Program-made: the position numbers and the translations under genes | In this document: positions 8,881 to 18,930 of the stretch, piece by piece | Position numbering within the stretch: position 1 is the first letter of the stretch | Layout: each line of letters starts with the position of its first letter | Notes under the pieces: generated by a model | What the model was told of the DNA's origin: nothing | Database searches by the model: none | Seen by the model: the letters and a program-made list of their open reading frames with translations, nothing else | Source: Aphanizomenon flos-aquae FACHB-1287 | Lineage (GTDB): Bacteria; Cyanobacteriota; Cyanobacteriia; Cyanobacteriales; Nostocaceae | Assembly (NCBI RefSeq): GCF_014698755.1 | Contig: NZ_JACJTO010000028.1 | Span: 1 to 56,061 of the forward strand | Direction of reading: 5' to 3' | Length of the DNA: 56,061 nucleotides

Positions 8881-11558
8881 TTTGCTATTTCTGGTCCAAT
8901 AATTTTAATTCCCTGTTTTTCTCTTTCTCCTAATTCTGAATTTAATAACAGCAATTTTTCTAAAATATCATCTTCTGAGTTGAATTGATAAGCTAACATT
9001 ACCAGTTTATCTAATTGTTGATGTAGTTTATAAAGTTGACTGCTCGGTTCGGTGAAAAATTTATTATATAATGTAGTGATTCCCCATTGTTTGGTTTCCA
9101 TTTGTTGAGTACGATATTTATGTAGTTCTTCTGTTTTAGTGCGAATTTGTTGGACTATTTTTATATCTACTGTTTGCGGAAAGGGGAAAGTTTCAAAACA
9201 AGTTGTATTAGTATAACGAGTTCTATCTTCTAAAGTCGAACTTTGCGCTTTTACCCAAATACGATGAATATTAGATGTGAGAATACCAAGGATATAAAAA
9301 TCATCAGTAGCAATTACCATATTAGCTTCACAAGGTAAAATAGAAATATTTACAGGTGTAAAAATCATCCACTTAGCAATTTTTGGAATAGCAAAATAAC
9401 AAGATAAAGAAGACATTGCTTGTCTCATAGCTGGTCTTTCTCTACCAAATTTCCACCAATTAATTTTTCTTGAAACTTCGCGGTTTTTATCTCTTTCTGG
9501 TTTCACTTTTTCTTTTACACGCTGAAAAGGTAATTGATATTTACTTGCTTCCTCTATTGATAAATTATTAAAATCAATTACCCAATCTAATTTTAAAAAA
9601 GGATTAATTAAAGTTTTACCGTCAATCATCGGTTTTAAAACATCGACATTTTTAGAATCAATCTTTATCCATTCCCTAGCTTCTTCTTCAGAGATTATAA
9701 ATCCTTTCCCCGATAATTCACAAGCTTGAAAAGAAAAATTTTTATTAGCTTTTAAGATTTTGGCGTTATTTACTGATATCTCACTTTTTAAAGAAGAATT
9801 AATAAACGGAACTTCAACACTATTTAAAAAGTTTTGTTTTTGTTTTTCCTTTGTCCAATTAACAATACTAACATGAACAGCAGCATCTCCAGACCAAATT
9901 TGAGTAGAAATTGCGTTATGAATAATCCCACCATTATTAACAATATAATCTAAACTTGCTTTTCTCCCTGAAACCTGAGCAATAGAATTTGTCCCAACTA
10001 ACCCTCCTCTTCCTTTATTACCTAATAAATCAGATGCTTTTCTAAACCAAAATACACAAAAATCCGGTTGTCCCTTTACCTCTGGGAAAGCCTGATATAT
10101 CTTTTCTACATATTCATTTCCTAATTCTATTCTCAGCTTTTTACCACCTAAAAACGGTGGATTTCCAATAATAGCATTAGCTTTGACCCATTCACCAAAC
10201 AAAGCATCTTGACAAACAATATTATCATCCAAAGTATCCAAAGGTAAAGCAGGTTCAGTTAAACATAAATCATCAATCGCAATTTTCCGCGCTATCATCA
10301 AAGTTACCCGCGCTAATTCCACAGCAAAAGGATTTGTATCCATACCATAAAACTGTAAAGGTGTTACCAAACCCATTTCCATTTGTTGACTTTTAGACCC
10401 ATTCAAAGACTGGATTTTTTCTAATAGCATTCTTTCCACTCTTTTCAATTGCTGATATGCTATATAAAGAAAATTTCCCGAACCACAAGCAGGGTCTAAA
10501 ACCCGATAGCCTTGTAATTCTAATTGCAATTTTCCCAATTCCTTAACCGTACTTGCTTCCTCAATTTTATCCTCCCAATAACGACTAATTGTGGGACGGA
10601 CAATTTTCATAATATCTCCCTCAGAAGTATAATGAATTCCCTTCGCGTGACGTTCTTTCTTATCTACCGTTCCCTCAAACAAATTCCCAAAAATCGCCGG
10701 ACGAACCTTACTCCAATTCTCCCGCGCAGAAACATCTAAAAAATTTAATTCTTCCCTAGTTAACTCAATGGGGTCAATGCGAGAAAATAAACCACCATTA
10801 AAATAATCTACACCTTGATAACGTCCCGCAGGAGTTTTTCCCGGTAGATTCATTTCCCGAAATAAACCACCTAAAATATCATAAGAACTTGACCCATTCA
10901 TACAATCTTGAACACAAGAAACAAACAAATCACGGGGTAACAACTGTCTTTTTTCCGCAAACATAGCTAACACACATTGTAAAACAAACCGCTGTGCTGT
11001 TAACTTTTCAATACCCCTAGCTTCTAACTCTAATAATAACTCTCCCATACGACGAGCAGCCCTTTCTGTCACCTCTACCTGGTTATTTTGGAATATAGGA
11101 GTTTTTTGACCTAATTCCATAAAAGCCAACGCTCCCGACCGTGTTGGTAGTTCTTCCAGGGAGATTTTATCTACAGGTGTATCTATCTGAATATCAAAAT
11201 CAAAAATCCAGAATTGATCAAAATTACATAAAATCACATATTTAGGACGATTTGGAACTAACCTAGTCCAATAATCAAAGGCTTGGGAATAATGTTTATT
11301 TAGGTCTTCTCCGCGCTTTTTCATTTCAATTAAAACCCGAGGTTTCCAAACCAAATCAGCAAAACCGGTTTTTCCAGTTTTACTACCTTTTTTAATAGCT
11401 TCCTCATATTTCGCTCCTGCTTCCAAAGCACCCTCATGACCAAAAGCGCGAAAAAATCGGTCAAGAAAAGTTTGTGCTTCCTTACGTTCTTGTCCAGTGA
11501 TATATTGGTTGCAAAATTCGACGAATTTAGATAAACTTTCTGGTGTTGATGATGTCAT
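8877..11558 (-). CDS. type II (MmeI-like) restriction enzyme-methyltransferase fusion
   Basis: This large single-chain enzyme (893 residues from the ATG at 11558) joins a nuclease, an N6-adenine methyltransferase and a specificity region. The N-terminal PD-(D/E)xK-type motif is visible as FADLVWK...LIEMKK (Asp68, Glu78, Lys80). A helical linker follows. Methyltransferase motif I is DPACGSGNF (355-363) and motif IV is NPPF (466-469). The C-terminal third with YTNTTCFETFPFP is the usual target-recognition part of MmeI-type (type IIL) enzymes. The frame extends 12 codons further to a TTG at 11594, but the internal ATG is a more usual start. There is no separate methylase or antirestriction gene nearby, as expected for self-contained enzymes. 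All key motifs look intact. The target sequence cannot be read from the protein. Confidence 0.88.
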   Translation of the reverse strand: MTSSTPESLSKFVEFCNQYITGQERKEAQTFLDRFFRAFGHEGALEAGAKYEEAIKKGSKTGKTGFADLVWKPRVLIEMKKRGEDLNKHYSQAFDYWTRLVPNRPKYVILCNFDQFWIFDFDIQIDTPVDKISLEELPTRSGALAFMELGQKTPIFQNNQVEVTERAARRMGELLLELEARGIEKLTAQRFVLQCVLAMFAEKRQLLPRDLFVSCVQDCMNGSSSYDILGGLFREMNLPGKTPAGRYQGVDYFNGGLFSRIDPIELTREELNFLDVSARENWSKVRPAIFGNLFEGTVDKKERHAKGIHYTSEGDIMKIVRPTISRYWEDKIEEASTVKELGKLQLELQGYRVLDPACGSGNFLYIAYQQLKRVERMLLEKIQSLNGSKSQQMEMGLVTPLQFYGMDTNPFAVELARVTLMIARKIAIDDLCLTEPALPLDTLDDNIVCQDALFGEWVKANAIIGNPPFLGGKKLRIELGNEYVEKIYQAFPEVKGQPDFCVFWFRKASDLLGNKGRGGLVGTNSIAQVSGRKASLDYIVNNGGIIHNAISTQIWSGDAAVHVSIVNWTKEKQKQNFLNSVEVPFINSSLKSEISVNNAKILKANKNFSFQACELSGKGFIISEEEAREWIKIDSKNVDVLKPMIDGKTLINPFLKLDWVIDFNNLSIEEASKYQLPFQRVKEKVKPERDKNREVSRKINWWKFGRERPAMRQAMSSLSCYFAIPKIAKWMIFTPVNISILPCEANMVIATDDFYILGILTSNIHRIWVKAQSSTLEDRTRYTNTTCFETFPFPQTVDIKIVQQIRTKTEELHKYRTQQMETKQWGITTLYNKFFTEPSSQLYKLHQQLDKLVMLAYQFNSEDDILEKLLLLNSELGEREKQGIKIIGPEIAN

Positions 11559-11712
11559 AGTTTTTTCTAAAAAACAAGATACCCGACCTGTCAATAATTA
11601 CAAAAATAACATTTAATTTCCCCAGGAAGTCGCGCGAAAAAAGTAGATTTAGGGGTTGACAATTAATTTTAAAAATGTTATCGTAAACTTGATAAGGAAG
11701 AACTATCATCAA

Positions 11713-11810
11713 ATTCTGTTCTTATGAGGTACAAAGTTAAATCATCAAACTCTTGTGGTGCGGGTATCTTGCCCGCTAAATATGTATCTCATAACACCGG
11801 AAAGTTCTGT
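11713..11810. mobile_element. MITE-like element, copy 3
   Basis: This copy is inverted relative to the copy at 4331. It reads from a degenerate end near 11713 through ATGAGGTACAAAGTTAAATC, the hairpin GCGGGTATCTTGCCCGC, and ATAACACCGGAAAGTTCTGT. It lies upstream of the restriction enzyme gene. Confidence 0.7.
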
Positions 11811-12504
11811 ATTATCGCTAGATTTCATTAATTATGGTGTGATCTCCTACAAGATGATAAAATTGATTCATTGATTCCAATGCAGATGAAGAATATAAAT
11901 AATATTATTATACGATAAATTAGACAATATTTTTGCTAATCGTCATATCATAAACTGTCTATTTTGTCAACCCACCCTTGACTTTGCTTTACAAAACTAC
12001 ATCAAGGTATTTCTAAATTTGTCCAAAAAATTCTCTATCACTCCTGAATATTTTCCCCGTCCTCACTTTCCCTATTTCTCAAATACCTATAAATAAAGGA
12101 TTTCTAAATTCTACTTCCTGCAATTTTAGAAAATTAATATACTACGCCTAGATTTTGAAATTTTACCAAATCGCTGAAACTATTGCAAGATCGTTGATAA
12201 ATAGAAATATTTCTCAATAAAATATTAAGAAAATATAAATATGAAGTTATATTAATTTCTTCAGAATAGAAATATTTAAACTATTTTCTAAATATTCATA
12301 ATTTACACTTATAATTTAGGTAAATAAGAGGGTTAAGAGCAAAATTTTTGTTGTACTCTATTAAATAGTATTTATATGTTATTAAACACTTATAGGCTTT
12401 ATTTAAGTAAGTCTAATTGTTAAAATACTGAAAAGTAGTCATATTAAACATCGCTATTGAAGTATAATAAATTGGATAATATGTAATAAGTAATAATCAG
12501 AATT
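11811..12504. other. AT-rich spacer without a recognisable gene
   Basis: About 700 bp between the MITE and pyrF. Both strands are broken by stops in all frames, and no RNA gene or repeat was recognised. It presumably holds the pyrF promoter near its right end. Confidence 0.6.
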
Positions 12505-13245
12505 ATGAATGATGAAAAAATTATTGTACCTTTAGATGTACCAGATTTAGATAGTGCGATCGCTCTGATTAATAAACTTCCTCAAGTCACTTTCTGGAAG
12601 GTTGGTTTGGAGTTGTTTACTAGCACTGGTCCGAAAATTCTCGACATCCTCAAATCTCAAGAAAAACGGATTTTCCTCGACTTGAAATTTCACGACATCC
12701 CCAACACTGTCGCTGGCGCTTGTCGCGCTGCTGCTGGTTATGGGGTGGATTTATTGACAATTCACGCAACTTGTGGTAGTGATGCTCTCAAAGCGGCTGC
12801 GGAAGCTGTGGAAATTGGAGCGGAAAAGGCCGGAACAAAACCCCCGCAATTAATCGCTATTACGTTGTTAACCAGTATTTCCCCAAGACAATTGGCGTTT
12901 GATTTGAAAATTCCCCTAGAATTGCCCGAATTTGCTCTGAAAATGGCACTTTTAGCCGAAAAGTCAGGGTTAAATGGGGCGGTTTGTTCTCCCCAGGAGG
13001 TGCAACAATTAAGAGAAACTTGTAAAAATGAATTTTTGCTCGTTTGTCCAGGAATCCGTCCTACCTGGTCTGATAAAGGCGATCAAAAGCGATCGCTCAC
13101 TCCTTCCCAAGCTATCACAGCGGGTGCTGATTATCTCGTTATCGGTCGTCCTATTACTGCGGCTGCTGAACCTGAATTAGCCTGGAATCTGATTGTTGAG
13201 GAGTTAAAGACCTTTCCCACTAAAAACCAAAGGATTATTGACTAA
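12505..13245 (+). CDS. pyrF: orotidine 5'-phosphate decarboxylase
   Basis: The 246-residue TIM-barrel enzyme converts OMP to UMP, the last step of pyrimidine nucleotide synthesis. The catalytic array Asp59-Lys61-Asp64 is present in [13 protein letters not shown]. The phosphate-binding end of the barrel is present as VCPGIRP and YLVIGRPIT. Length and motifs fit the bacterial group I enzyme. The gene is monocistronic here, and no other pyr gene is adjacent. Confidence 0.96.
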   Translation: MNDEKIIVPLDVPDLDSAIALINKLPQVTFWKVGLELFTSTGPKILDILKSQEKRIFLDLKFHDIPNTVAGACRAAAGYGVDLLTIHATCGSDALKAAAEAVEIGAEKAGTKPPQLIAITLLTSISPRQLAFDLKIPLELPEFALKMALLAEKSGLNGAVCSPQEVQQLRETCKNEFLLVCPGIRPTWSDKGDQKRSLTPSQAITAGADYLVIGRPITAAAEPELAWNLIVEELKTFPTKNQRIID

Positions 13246-13370
13246 GATAGTTCTTCCTTATCCACTCCATCACAACAAATTTAAAATCAATTGTCAACCC
13301 CCCTTGATAGTATTTTTTGGGCTTTTATTAGGAGTAGGAATTATTCGATAAGTTATGGAGTTACAAAATC

Positions 13371-13400
13371 ATCTGCGTTTATCTGTGTTTATCTGCGTTT
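13371..13400. repeat. dispersed repeat (ATCTGCGTTTATCTGTGTTT type)
   Basis: Three 10-bp units, ATCTGCGTTT, ATCTGTGTTT, ATCTGCGTTT, stand in tandem. The same repeat type appears inside the coding region of nifJ at about 27691-27767. Confidence 0.7.
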
Positions 13401-13468
13401 CATTCCTATGTAGCTATAAGGATAGGAAATGCTATTATTTACAATTTATATGATCACAAAAATGAGCC

Positions 13469-14119
13469 ATGCTAAACCCTTACTGTAGTTTACGAGTTCA
13501 AAAGGAAAAAATCAGCAGAAAGAATAAATTACATTTCACTCCTCCTTTTTGGTGCTTATCTTTGATAGTCTGTAATTTCTGCTTGTTCTTTTCTCCCGGA
13601 TTTTATTATTCTCTAATTGCGAAAAGTATTGTTCCCAAACCCGTAAATCTTGAAATTAGTAATTCCTGTTCTGAGCAAAGTTTAGAAACTTTAACAGCTA
13701 AATTAATGTTAGATATACCTGGTTATACCAACCGGGTTATTCAGCGTTCCCGTCGTCTGAGTCGAAATTTTGAGACTTTTTCCTATATTTTAGTAGCGGG
13801 TAAACCAGAGTTTGAATCTTTACCATTAAATCCTGGTATTGATTATGGGAACAACTATAAAGCGGCGGGGGTAAAACAGATTTTCTTTACTACCTTAGAA
13901 AGAAAATATATTAATAAGAAACCTGTAGAATTACAAGAATTTCACAGGCTATTTTTGACAAAAACTAACATCGGTTGGACTGTGGTGATGATGTTTTCTC
14001 AAACTTCTGAGTATCCAGTTAAACCTCCTATCGCACCACCCAGAAATAGTAGTCATGGTGCGATCGCTCAAGGTGTTAAACTATGGTTACAGGATTGTCA
14101 GGCTGGAAGTGTTCGATAA
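13469..14119 (+). CDS. conserved membrane-anchored protein of unknown function
   Basis: The 216-residue protein has a basic N-terminus followed by a hydrophobic stretch (about residues 26-50, LIVCNFCLFFSPGFYYSLIA), so it is probably an exported or membrane-anchored protein. The remainder starts around SCSEQSLETLTAKLMLDIPGY and contains no motif I recognise. It resembles a cyanobacterial conserved hypothetical family rather than a chance frame, because codon use and HIP1 content match neighbouring genes. A shorter start may exist inside the hydrophobic region. Confidence 0.65.
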   Translation: MLNPYCSLRVQKEKISRKNKLHFTPPFWCLSLIVCNFCLFFSPGFYYSLIAKSIVPKPVNLEISNSCSEQSLETLTAKLMLDIPGYTNRVIQRSRRLSRNFETFSYILVAGKPEFESLPLNPGIDYGNNYKAAGVKQIFFTTLERKYINKKPVELQEFHRLFLTKTNIGWTVVMMFSQTSEYPVKPPIAPPRNSSHGAIAQGVKLWLQDCQAGSVR

Positions 14120-14208
14120 CCGTTCTATAAAACTTACCCAAAATTACCAAAGTCTAGACACATTTGGATAGCGATAATTTTGGTGTTTATTTTCTGCTTC
14201 ATTGCGGT

Positions 14209-14226
14209 CTTAGAATGACTTCTAAG
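14209..14226 (+). terminator. possible rho-independent terminator
   Basis: A perfect 7-bp stem CTTAGAA/TTCTAAG with a TGAC loop is followed after GAGG by a run of five T. It lies about 90 bp after the stop of the conserved membrane-anchored protein. The weak stem makes the call uncertain. Confidence 0.35.
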
Positions 14227-14261
14227 AGGTTTTTCCGCTCGACAGACAATAAGAGTAAAAC

Positions 14262-14960
14262 TTACCGTTTCTGACTGTTAAGGGATAAAAATATCCGTAA
14301 ACCATCGGTCAATATCTTTAGCTGCGTTAGGGCATTTCCGCCAACTTTCTGCTCTAAATGCCAATGAAAATAAACAAATATTGCCAGTAATAAAATAGGA
14401 ATAATTGCTGTATAAATAATTCGATGCCAAGCATAATTTAAGCGTTGGTGATTCTAACTTTTTTGTAATGATTGAATGCAGAAGTGTTGAATGTTAAGAT
14501 TTTGAGGATTGTGTCCAAGTTGTGCATTGGTATTGGTGATACCAAATTTGATCAATTAATGACTCTATTCTCAATAGACAATGGATTTTACCTGGGTAAA
14601 ACGCAAAGATTGTAAAGTTTTATTGCAGGATTCAACACTTGTGGATTGAATGTCATTTGCACCAACAAATCTATTTTTCCAGCGGCGGGTAACAACAATA
14701 TAAATTCCATAGCAGAAAACATTGATAGAAAATAGCCACATAGCGGCAAAATGCCAATTTCTACCTCCAGCCAACCAACCACCTAAGGTAAACAGCGGAA
14801 AAATACGTAAGCCACCACGGCCACCAAAAACAGGATTAGCATTATAAATTTGCAATCCACTGGTAAGCATGATCAATAAACTGATAAAATCGCAATAGTG
14901 AAAAATTTTCGCACCGATTGCTGGAATTGGTAATTTAGGTGATACTGCAGGATAAGTCAT
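14262..14960 (-). pseudogene. decayed cytochrome b561-type gene
   Basis: The 5' part (14571-14960) encodes 129 residues with two membrane helices. The helix IPAIGAKIFHYCDFISLLIM has a candidate haem His. GGWLAGGRNWHFAAMWLF is the hallmark second helix of thiosulfate-reductase/hydrogenase cytochrome b proteins. The reading then leaves the family after FVGANDIQ and stops. A second stretch (14262 to about 14448) has no start codon and encodes LNYAWHRIIYTAIIPILLL and then HWHLEQKVGGNALTQL, which look like the third helix and beyond. The two pieces are separated by about 120 bp with stops. I read this as one gene broken by indels. The 5' piece alone would be too short to be a normal cytochrome. 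Confidence 0.6.
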
Positions 14961-15177
14961 AGATAGAATAACAAAAATTAATGAGTTTATAGGTATTTTG
15001 AGAAGAATTTACTGAGTGAGAATGTTAGTTAAATCGGGGAAAATAAGCATATTCTTGACTTTGGATTTGATATTATTACCTATTTTACATTATCATGATT
15101 ACATTTCATAACCTCCTTTTCAAAGTTTTGACGATTATTCCAAAAAACATAGTTAAATTAGAAAAGAAGGGGTGATC

Positions 15178-15249
15178 GGACAAAATTAATTATATCCATT
15201 GTCTTTCTGTTCCCTGCTCCTGATAACCCGATTGAATGTAATTTTGTCC
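15178..15249. promoter_or_regulatory. inverted repeat in the nblS leader
   Basis: The 11-bp arms GGACAAAATTA (15178-15188) and TAATTTTGTCC (15239-15249) are perfect complements separated by 50 bp. The right arm ends 28 bp before the nblS start codon. It could fold in the mRNA or be a protein site. The function is not known. Confidence 0.4.
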
Positions 15250-15277
15250 AACTACTTACTAACACCTGTATTTTAAG

Positions 15278-17290
15278 ATGCTGGCTATTTTCAGAAATTT
15301 CCGAAACGAATTTACCTCTGGTTGGTCAAAAGCGATAGCTTCCCTCTCAACAACCGTTGCCAATTGGTGGTCAAAGTTCACCCTTCAGACCAAACTTCTA
15401 GCTGTGGCCACCCTCACGGTTTCCTTGGTGATGAGTGGCTTGACTTTCTGGGCTGTGAACACAATCCAGCAGGATGCCCGTCTCAATGATACCCGCTTTG
15501 GTCGTGATTTAGGATTGTTGCTGGCGGCTAATTTAGCCCCTCTAATTGCTGATAACAATCTCACTCAAGTTGCGGAATTTTCCCAACGTTTTTACAGTGC
15601 TACTTCTAGCGTGCGTTATATGTTATACGCCGATAAAACTGGGAAAATCTTTTTTAGTATTCCTTTTTGGGAGCCAGAGGTGGAAAACTCCCTCGCCATT
15701 AAGCGTCATATCCAATTATCAGAAGATAATCGTAGTAATGAAGATCAGCCAATGGTTAGGCAGCATAACACGCCTGATGGCGTAATTACTGATGTTTTTG
15801 TGCCTTTAATAGTAGATAATAAATATTTAGGTGTATTAGCAGTTGGTATTAATCCTAATAAAACTACAGTCATATCGACTAATTTTACCCGTGATGTTAC
15901 TATTGCCGTTTTCATCACAATTTGGGTGATGGTAATTTTAGCAGGAGTAATTAATGCTTTAACTATTACCAAACCTATTAAAGAATTATTGGTAGGTGTT
16001 AAACAAATTGCGGCTGGAAATTTTAAACAACGTATAGACATACCACTAGGCGGTGAATTAGGAGAACTAATTTTCAGATTCAATGAAATGGCAGAACGGC
16101 TAGAACGTTATGAAGAACAAAATATTGAAGAATTGACCGCCGAAAAAGCTAAATTAGAAACCTTAGTTTCTACCATTGCTGATGGTGCTGTCTTGATTGA
16201 TGATAATATGCAAGTAATATTAGTTAATCCCACCGCCAGGCGTATTTTTGGTTGGGAAGGTACAGAAGTTGTAGGTAGTAATATACTCAATCATTTACCC
16301 CACAGTGTACAAATGGAAATATCCCGGACTTTGTATGCCATGGCTATAGGTGAATGTGAAAGTGCCGAATTTCGTATTCTCCTCAAACAACCCACTCAAC
16401 GAGCAATTCGCATTCTTTTAACAACTGTTCTCAACTTACAACGGGAAAGTATTAAAGGTATCGCTATCACTGTTCAAGATATTACCCGTGAGGTAGAACT
16501 AAATGAAGCAAAAAGCCAATTTATTAGCAATATTTCCCACGAATTACGCACACCTTTATTTAATATCAAAACCTATATTGAAACCTTACATGATTATGGC
16601 GAAGATTTAGGTATTGATGAACGCAAGGAATTTCTACAAACAGTTAATAATGAAACTGATAGACTCACCCGTTTAGTTAATGATGTTTTAGATTTATCAA
16701 AACTTGAATCTGGGCGTAATTACACTTTTGACAAGATAGATTTATCACAAGCACTAGAACAAACATTACGCACTTATCAGCTTAATGCTAAGGATAAAGG
16801 TATTGAACTATGTCAGGAAATAACTCCTAATTTACCTTTAGTTCTGGGAAATTATGATTTGTTATTGCAAGTTTTCGGGAATTTAATTGGTAATTCTCTC
16901 AAATTTACTTTAGTCGGTGGCAAGGTAGTTATTCGTGCCTATCAACTAGATGCTAATTCTAATTCTCATCATTCTGGCAAGGTTAGAATTGAAATTAGTG
17001 ATACAGGAATTGGTATAGCCCCAGAAGATCAACGGGCAATTTTTGACCGATTTTTTCGCGTGGAAAACAGAGTTCATACTTTAGAAGGAACAGGTTTGGG
17101 TTTATCAATTGTCAGAAATATTATTGATAGACATCATAGTCAAGTTAATTTGGTTAGTGAGGTGGGTATCGGTACTACTTTTTGGTTTGATTTAGAGGTG
17201 TTTGAGGAACAAATTCCATCAACTGTGGAAATTACTCCAGATTTTCTTGAGCGCGGTACAAAGGAATACCAGGATGTCCGTAAGCTTTGA
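15278..17290 (+). CDS. nblS: NblS/Hik33-type sensor histidine kinase
   Basis: The 670-residue membrane kinase has the full NblS layout. TM1 is at about 40-60, a periplasmic sensor domain at 61-205, TM2 at about 207-229, HAMP at 230-283, PAS at about 292-405, HisKA with His421 in ISNISHELRTP, and HATPase with DTGIGIAPEDQ and GTGLGLSIV. In cyanobacteria this kinase (also DspA, Ycf26, Hik33) signals to RpaB and controls phycobilisome degradation, high-light and stress genes, including PSI genes. The identity rests on length, architecture and remembered sequence character, and an NblS paralogue cannot be excluded. The last 20 or so codons overlap a zinc-ribbon gene on the other strand, so the C-terminus may not be ancestral. 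Confidence 0.85.
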   Translation: MLAIFRNFRNEFTSGWSKAIASLSTTVANWWSKFTLQTKLLAVATLTVSLVMSGLTFWAVNTIQQDARLNDTRFGRDLGLLLAANLAPLIADNNLTQVAEFSQRFYSATSSVRYMLYADKTGKIFFSIPFWEPEVENSLAIKRHIQLSEDNRSNEDQPMVRQHNTPDGVITDVFVPLIVDNKYLGVLAVGINPNKTTVISTNFTRDVTIAVFITIWVMVILAGVINALTITKPIKELLVGVKQIAAGNFKQRIDIPLGGELGELIFRFNEMAERLERYEEQNIEELTAEKAKLETLVSTIADGAVLIDDNMQVILVNPTARRIFGWEGTEVVGSNILNHLPHSVQMEISRTLYAMAIGECESAEFRILLKQPTQRAIRILLTTVLNLQRESIKGIAITVQDITREVELNEAKSQFISNISHELRTPLFNIKTYIETLHDYGEDLGIDERKEFLQTVNNETDRLTRLVNDVLDLSKLESGRNYTFDKIDLSQALEQTLRTYQLNAKDKGIELCQEITPNLPLVLGNYDLLLQVFGNLIGNSLKFTLVGGKVVIRAYQLDANSNSHHSGKVRIEISDTGIGIAPEDQRAIFDRFFRVENRVHTLEGTGLGLSIVRNIIDRHHSQVNLVSEVGIGTTFWFDLEVFEEQIPSTVEITPDFLERGTKEYQDVRKL

Positions 17291-17387
17291 GCAATAGTTG
17301 ACACTGAGGACAAGTAATTGCTTGACTATTAATAATTTGATGGCAACGAGGACAAGATATAGTAGTCAAAATTAGAAAAGAATACAT
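17232..17387 (-). CDS. small zinc-ribbon protein, probably truncated
   Basis: This 51-codon frame encodes two CxxC knuckles, CPRCHQIINSQAITCPQC (residues 12-29), followed by LKAYGHPGIPLYRA. That sequence is the conserved start of a cyanobacterial zinc-ribbon family which, as I recall it, continues with a second Cys-rich half (CDTC ... AKECTLY). Here the frame ends after ENLE, so the second half is missing. The 3' 59 bases run antisense to the end of nblS. It is either a truncated gene or a remnant. The start at 17387 is the only ATG; a TTG at codon 7 is an alternative. Confidence 0.5.
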   Translation of the reverse strand: MYSFLILTTISCPRCHQIINSQAITCPQCQLLLKAYGHPGIPLYRAQENLE

Positions 17388-17544
17388 AAGGAAATATTCT
17401 AATTTTAGCTATTATCTCCAATAAATTCCCTGTAAATTGGAATAATAAAATATCCCATTCTTTGAAGAAGTTTACATTTGACTTTTGTTGTCACCTCAAG
17501 ACTTATACTTGAATAATGACAGTGTAATTGGAGTTAATCATGTA

Positions 17545-18066
17545 ATGACTAAAAAAAATCTCTCTAACTTAATACAGGAAGAAAGCACAAAATTTACACC
17601 TTTTCCAGATGAACCCATAATTGAAATTATTGCTGAAGCTGTATTAGAACCGAAAGTACAAACCTCTGAAGCTCCAACTCCCGCAATTAAAAATCAGTCC
17701 GAAGTAGAAGCAATTATAAAAGAATTGCAAAAAACTGTGGATACATTAAAACAAAAAGAATCTAATCTCACAAAACAAATTAGTGATTTACAAATAGCTG
17801 TTTCTGAAAAAGAAGCATTAGCAGAACGCTTAACTCAAGAACTTCATGAAACAAAACAAACAGCATTACAACTAGCAGATTCTAACTTTCAGTTGCTAGA
17901 AGAAATCAAGTTTTTAAAACAACCTTATCAACAACCTAGTCCACAATCTAGTCAAATTTCCAAATCTATTCAATACAAAAAATCACATAGGTCAATAGAA
18001 AGACTGCAAGAAAAGCCCAGTCAAGATAGTGAGGATTTTTCCAAAAATACCTGGTTATATGATTAA
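17545..18066 (+). CDS. cyanobacterial coiled-coil protein of unknown function
   Basis: From the ATG at 17545 the protein is 173 residues and begins TKKNLSNLIQEES. The same frame is open back to a TTG at 17485, but the ATG is preceded by GGAG at a usable distance and matches how I remember this family starting. Residues about 65-140 form a long Lys/Glu/Gln-rich coiled coil. The tail is Ser/Gln-rich with KKSHRSIERL and ends in WLYD. No catalytic motif or membrane segment is present, so it is probably a structural or scaffolding protein. Confidence 0.7.
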   Translation: MTKKNLSNLIQEESTKFTPFPDEPIIEIIAEAVLEPKVQTSEAPTPAIKNQSEVEAIIKELQKTVDTLKQKESNLTKQISDLQIAVSEKEALAERLTQELHETKQTALQLADSNFQLLEEIKFLKQPYQQPSPQSSQISKSIQYKKSHRSIERLQEKPSQDSEDFSKNTWLYD

Positions 18067-18474
18067 AATCAGAATTCAGGAGTCAGAATGTTTTATCAAT
18101 CTCTAGATTATTAAATGCAAGTTTGGGATTACTTTTATAAAGCTGACTATTGTATTCTAGTAGTTAGCTTGATTTTTTAAATATGGCTCTTCGGTACTTG
18201 TTATCCTAAACCAAAAAGTTGAGAGAAGGGAACTCTTAACTGGGAAAAAAAATTAATTTTCTAGTTTTTTAATAATACTAGCTTTATATTTTTCAGTAGG
18301 GTTTGTCAACAAAAATACTTACTCTATAGTGAGAATTATCAAGGTTAATTCACTACTTAATATTTCTTAACATAAATACCTTGACTGAATTGACATAAAC
18401 TTGCATAATATTAGGAGTGAAGGCACTAAGAGAAACTAACCAATAAGCTAAAAAGCTTACTGTATTGGGATTTC

Positions 18475-18547
18475 GGGGTTATAGCGCAGTTGGTAGCGCA
18501 CCTCAATGGCATTGAGGGGGTCAGCGGTTCGAATCCGCTTAGCTCCA
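18475..18547 (+). tRNA. tRNA-Ala (GGC)
   Basis: A full 73-nt cloverleaf: acceptor GGGGTTA pairs with TAGCTCC (two G-U pairs), D-arm GCGC...GCGC, anticodon stem CCTCA/TGAGG around ATGGCAT (anticodon GGC), T-arm AGCGGTTCGAATCCGCT, discriminator A. CCA is not fully encoded. Confidence 0.95.
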
Positions 18548-18930
18548 TAGAATGAGATGATACTATTTACAAGTTTACAACTCAAGCCCACGATTCGCTG
18601 CTCTAAACTTTGTTCTGTCGGAAGTACCCTGGTTTAGAAACTGGCCTTGAAACAACGGATAAATTAACTAAAATAGTAAGAGTAGTTAAACGATTAAGCG
18701 CAAATTATTCTCACTGTTGGCTGGTCATATCTTGCCAAATGGTTTAGAATTTGTGATTATACATCCATTATTCCGTCTACCTTATAGAGTTTTATTTTCT
18801 GATTCTCTTATTCATTATACTCAGAAAGTGACAGAAAAGGAATATGTCAAAATCAGCATCTACAAGACTTGATTTTTACCTAACCTCCTATAATAGCTGA
18901 AAAAGAAAATCTCTTTCCTTTACGTATCAA

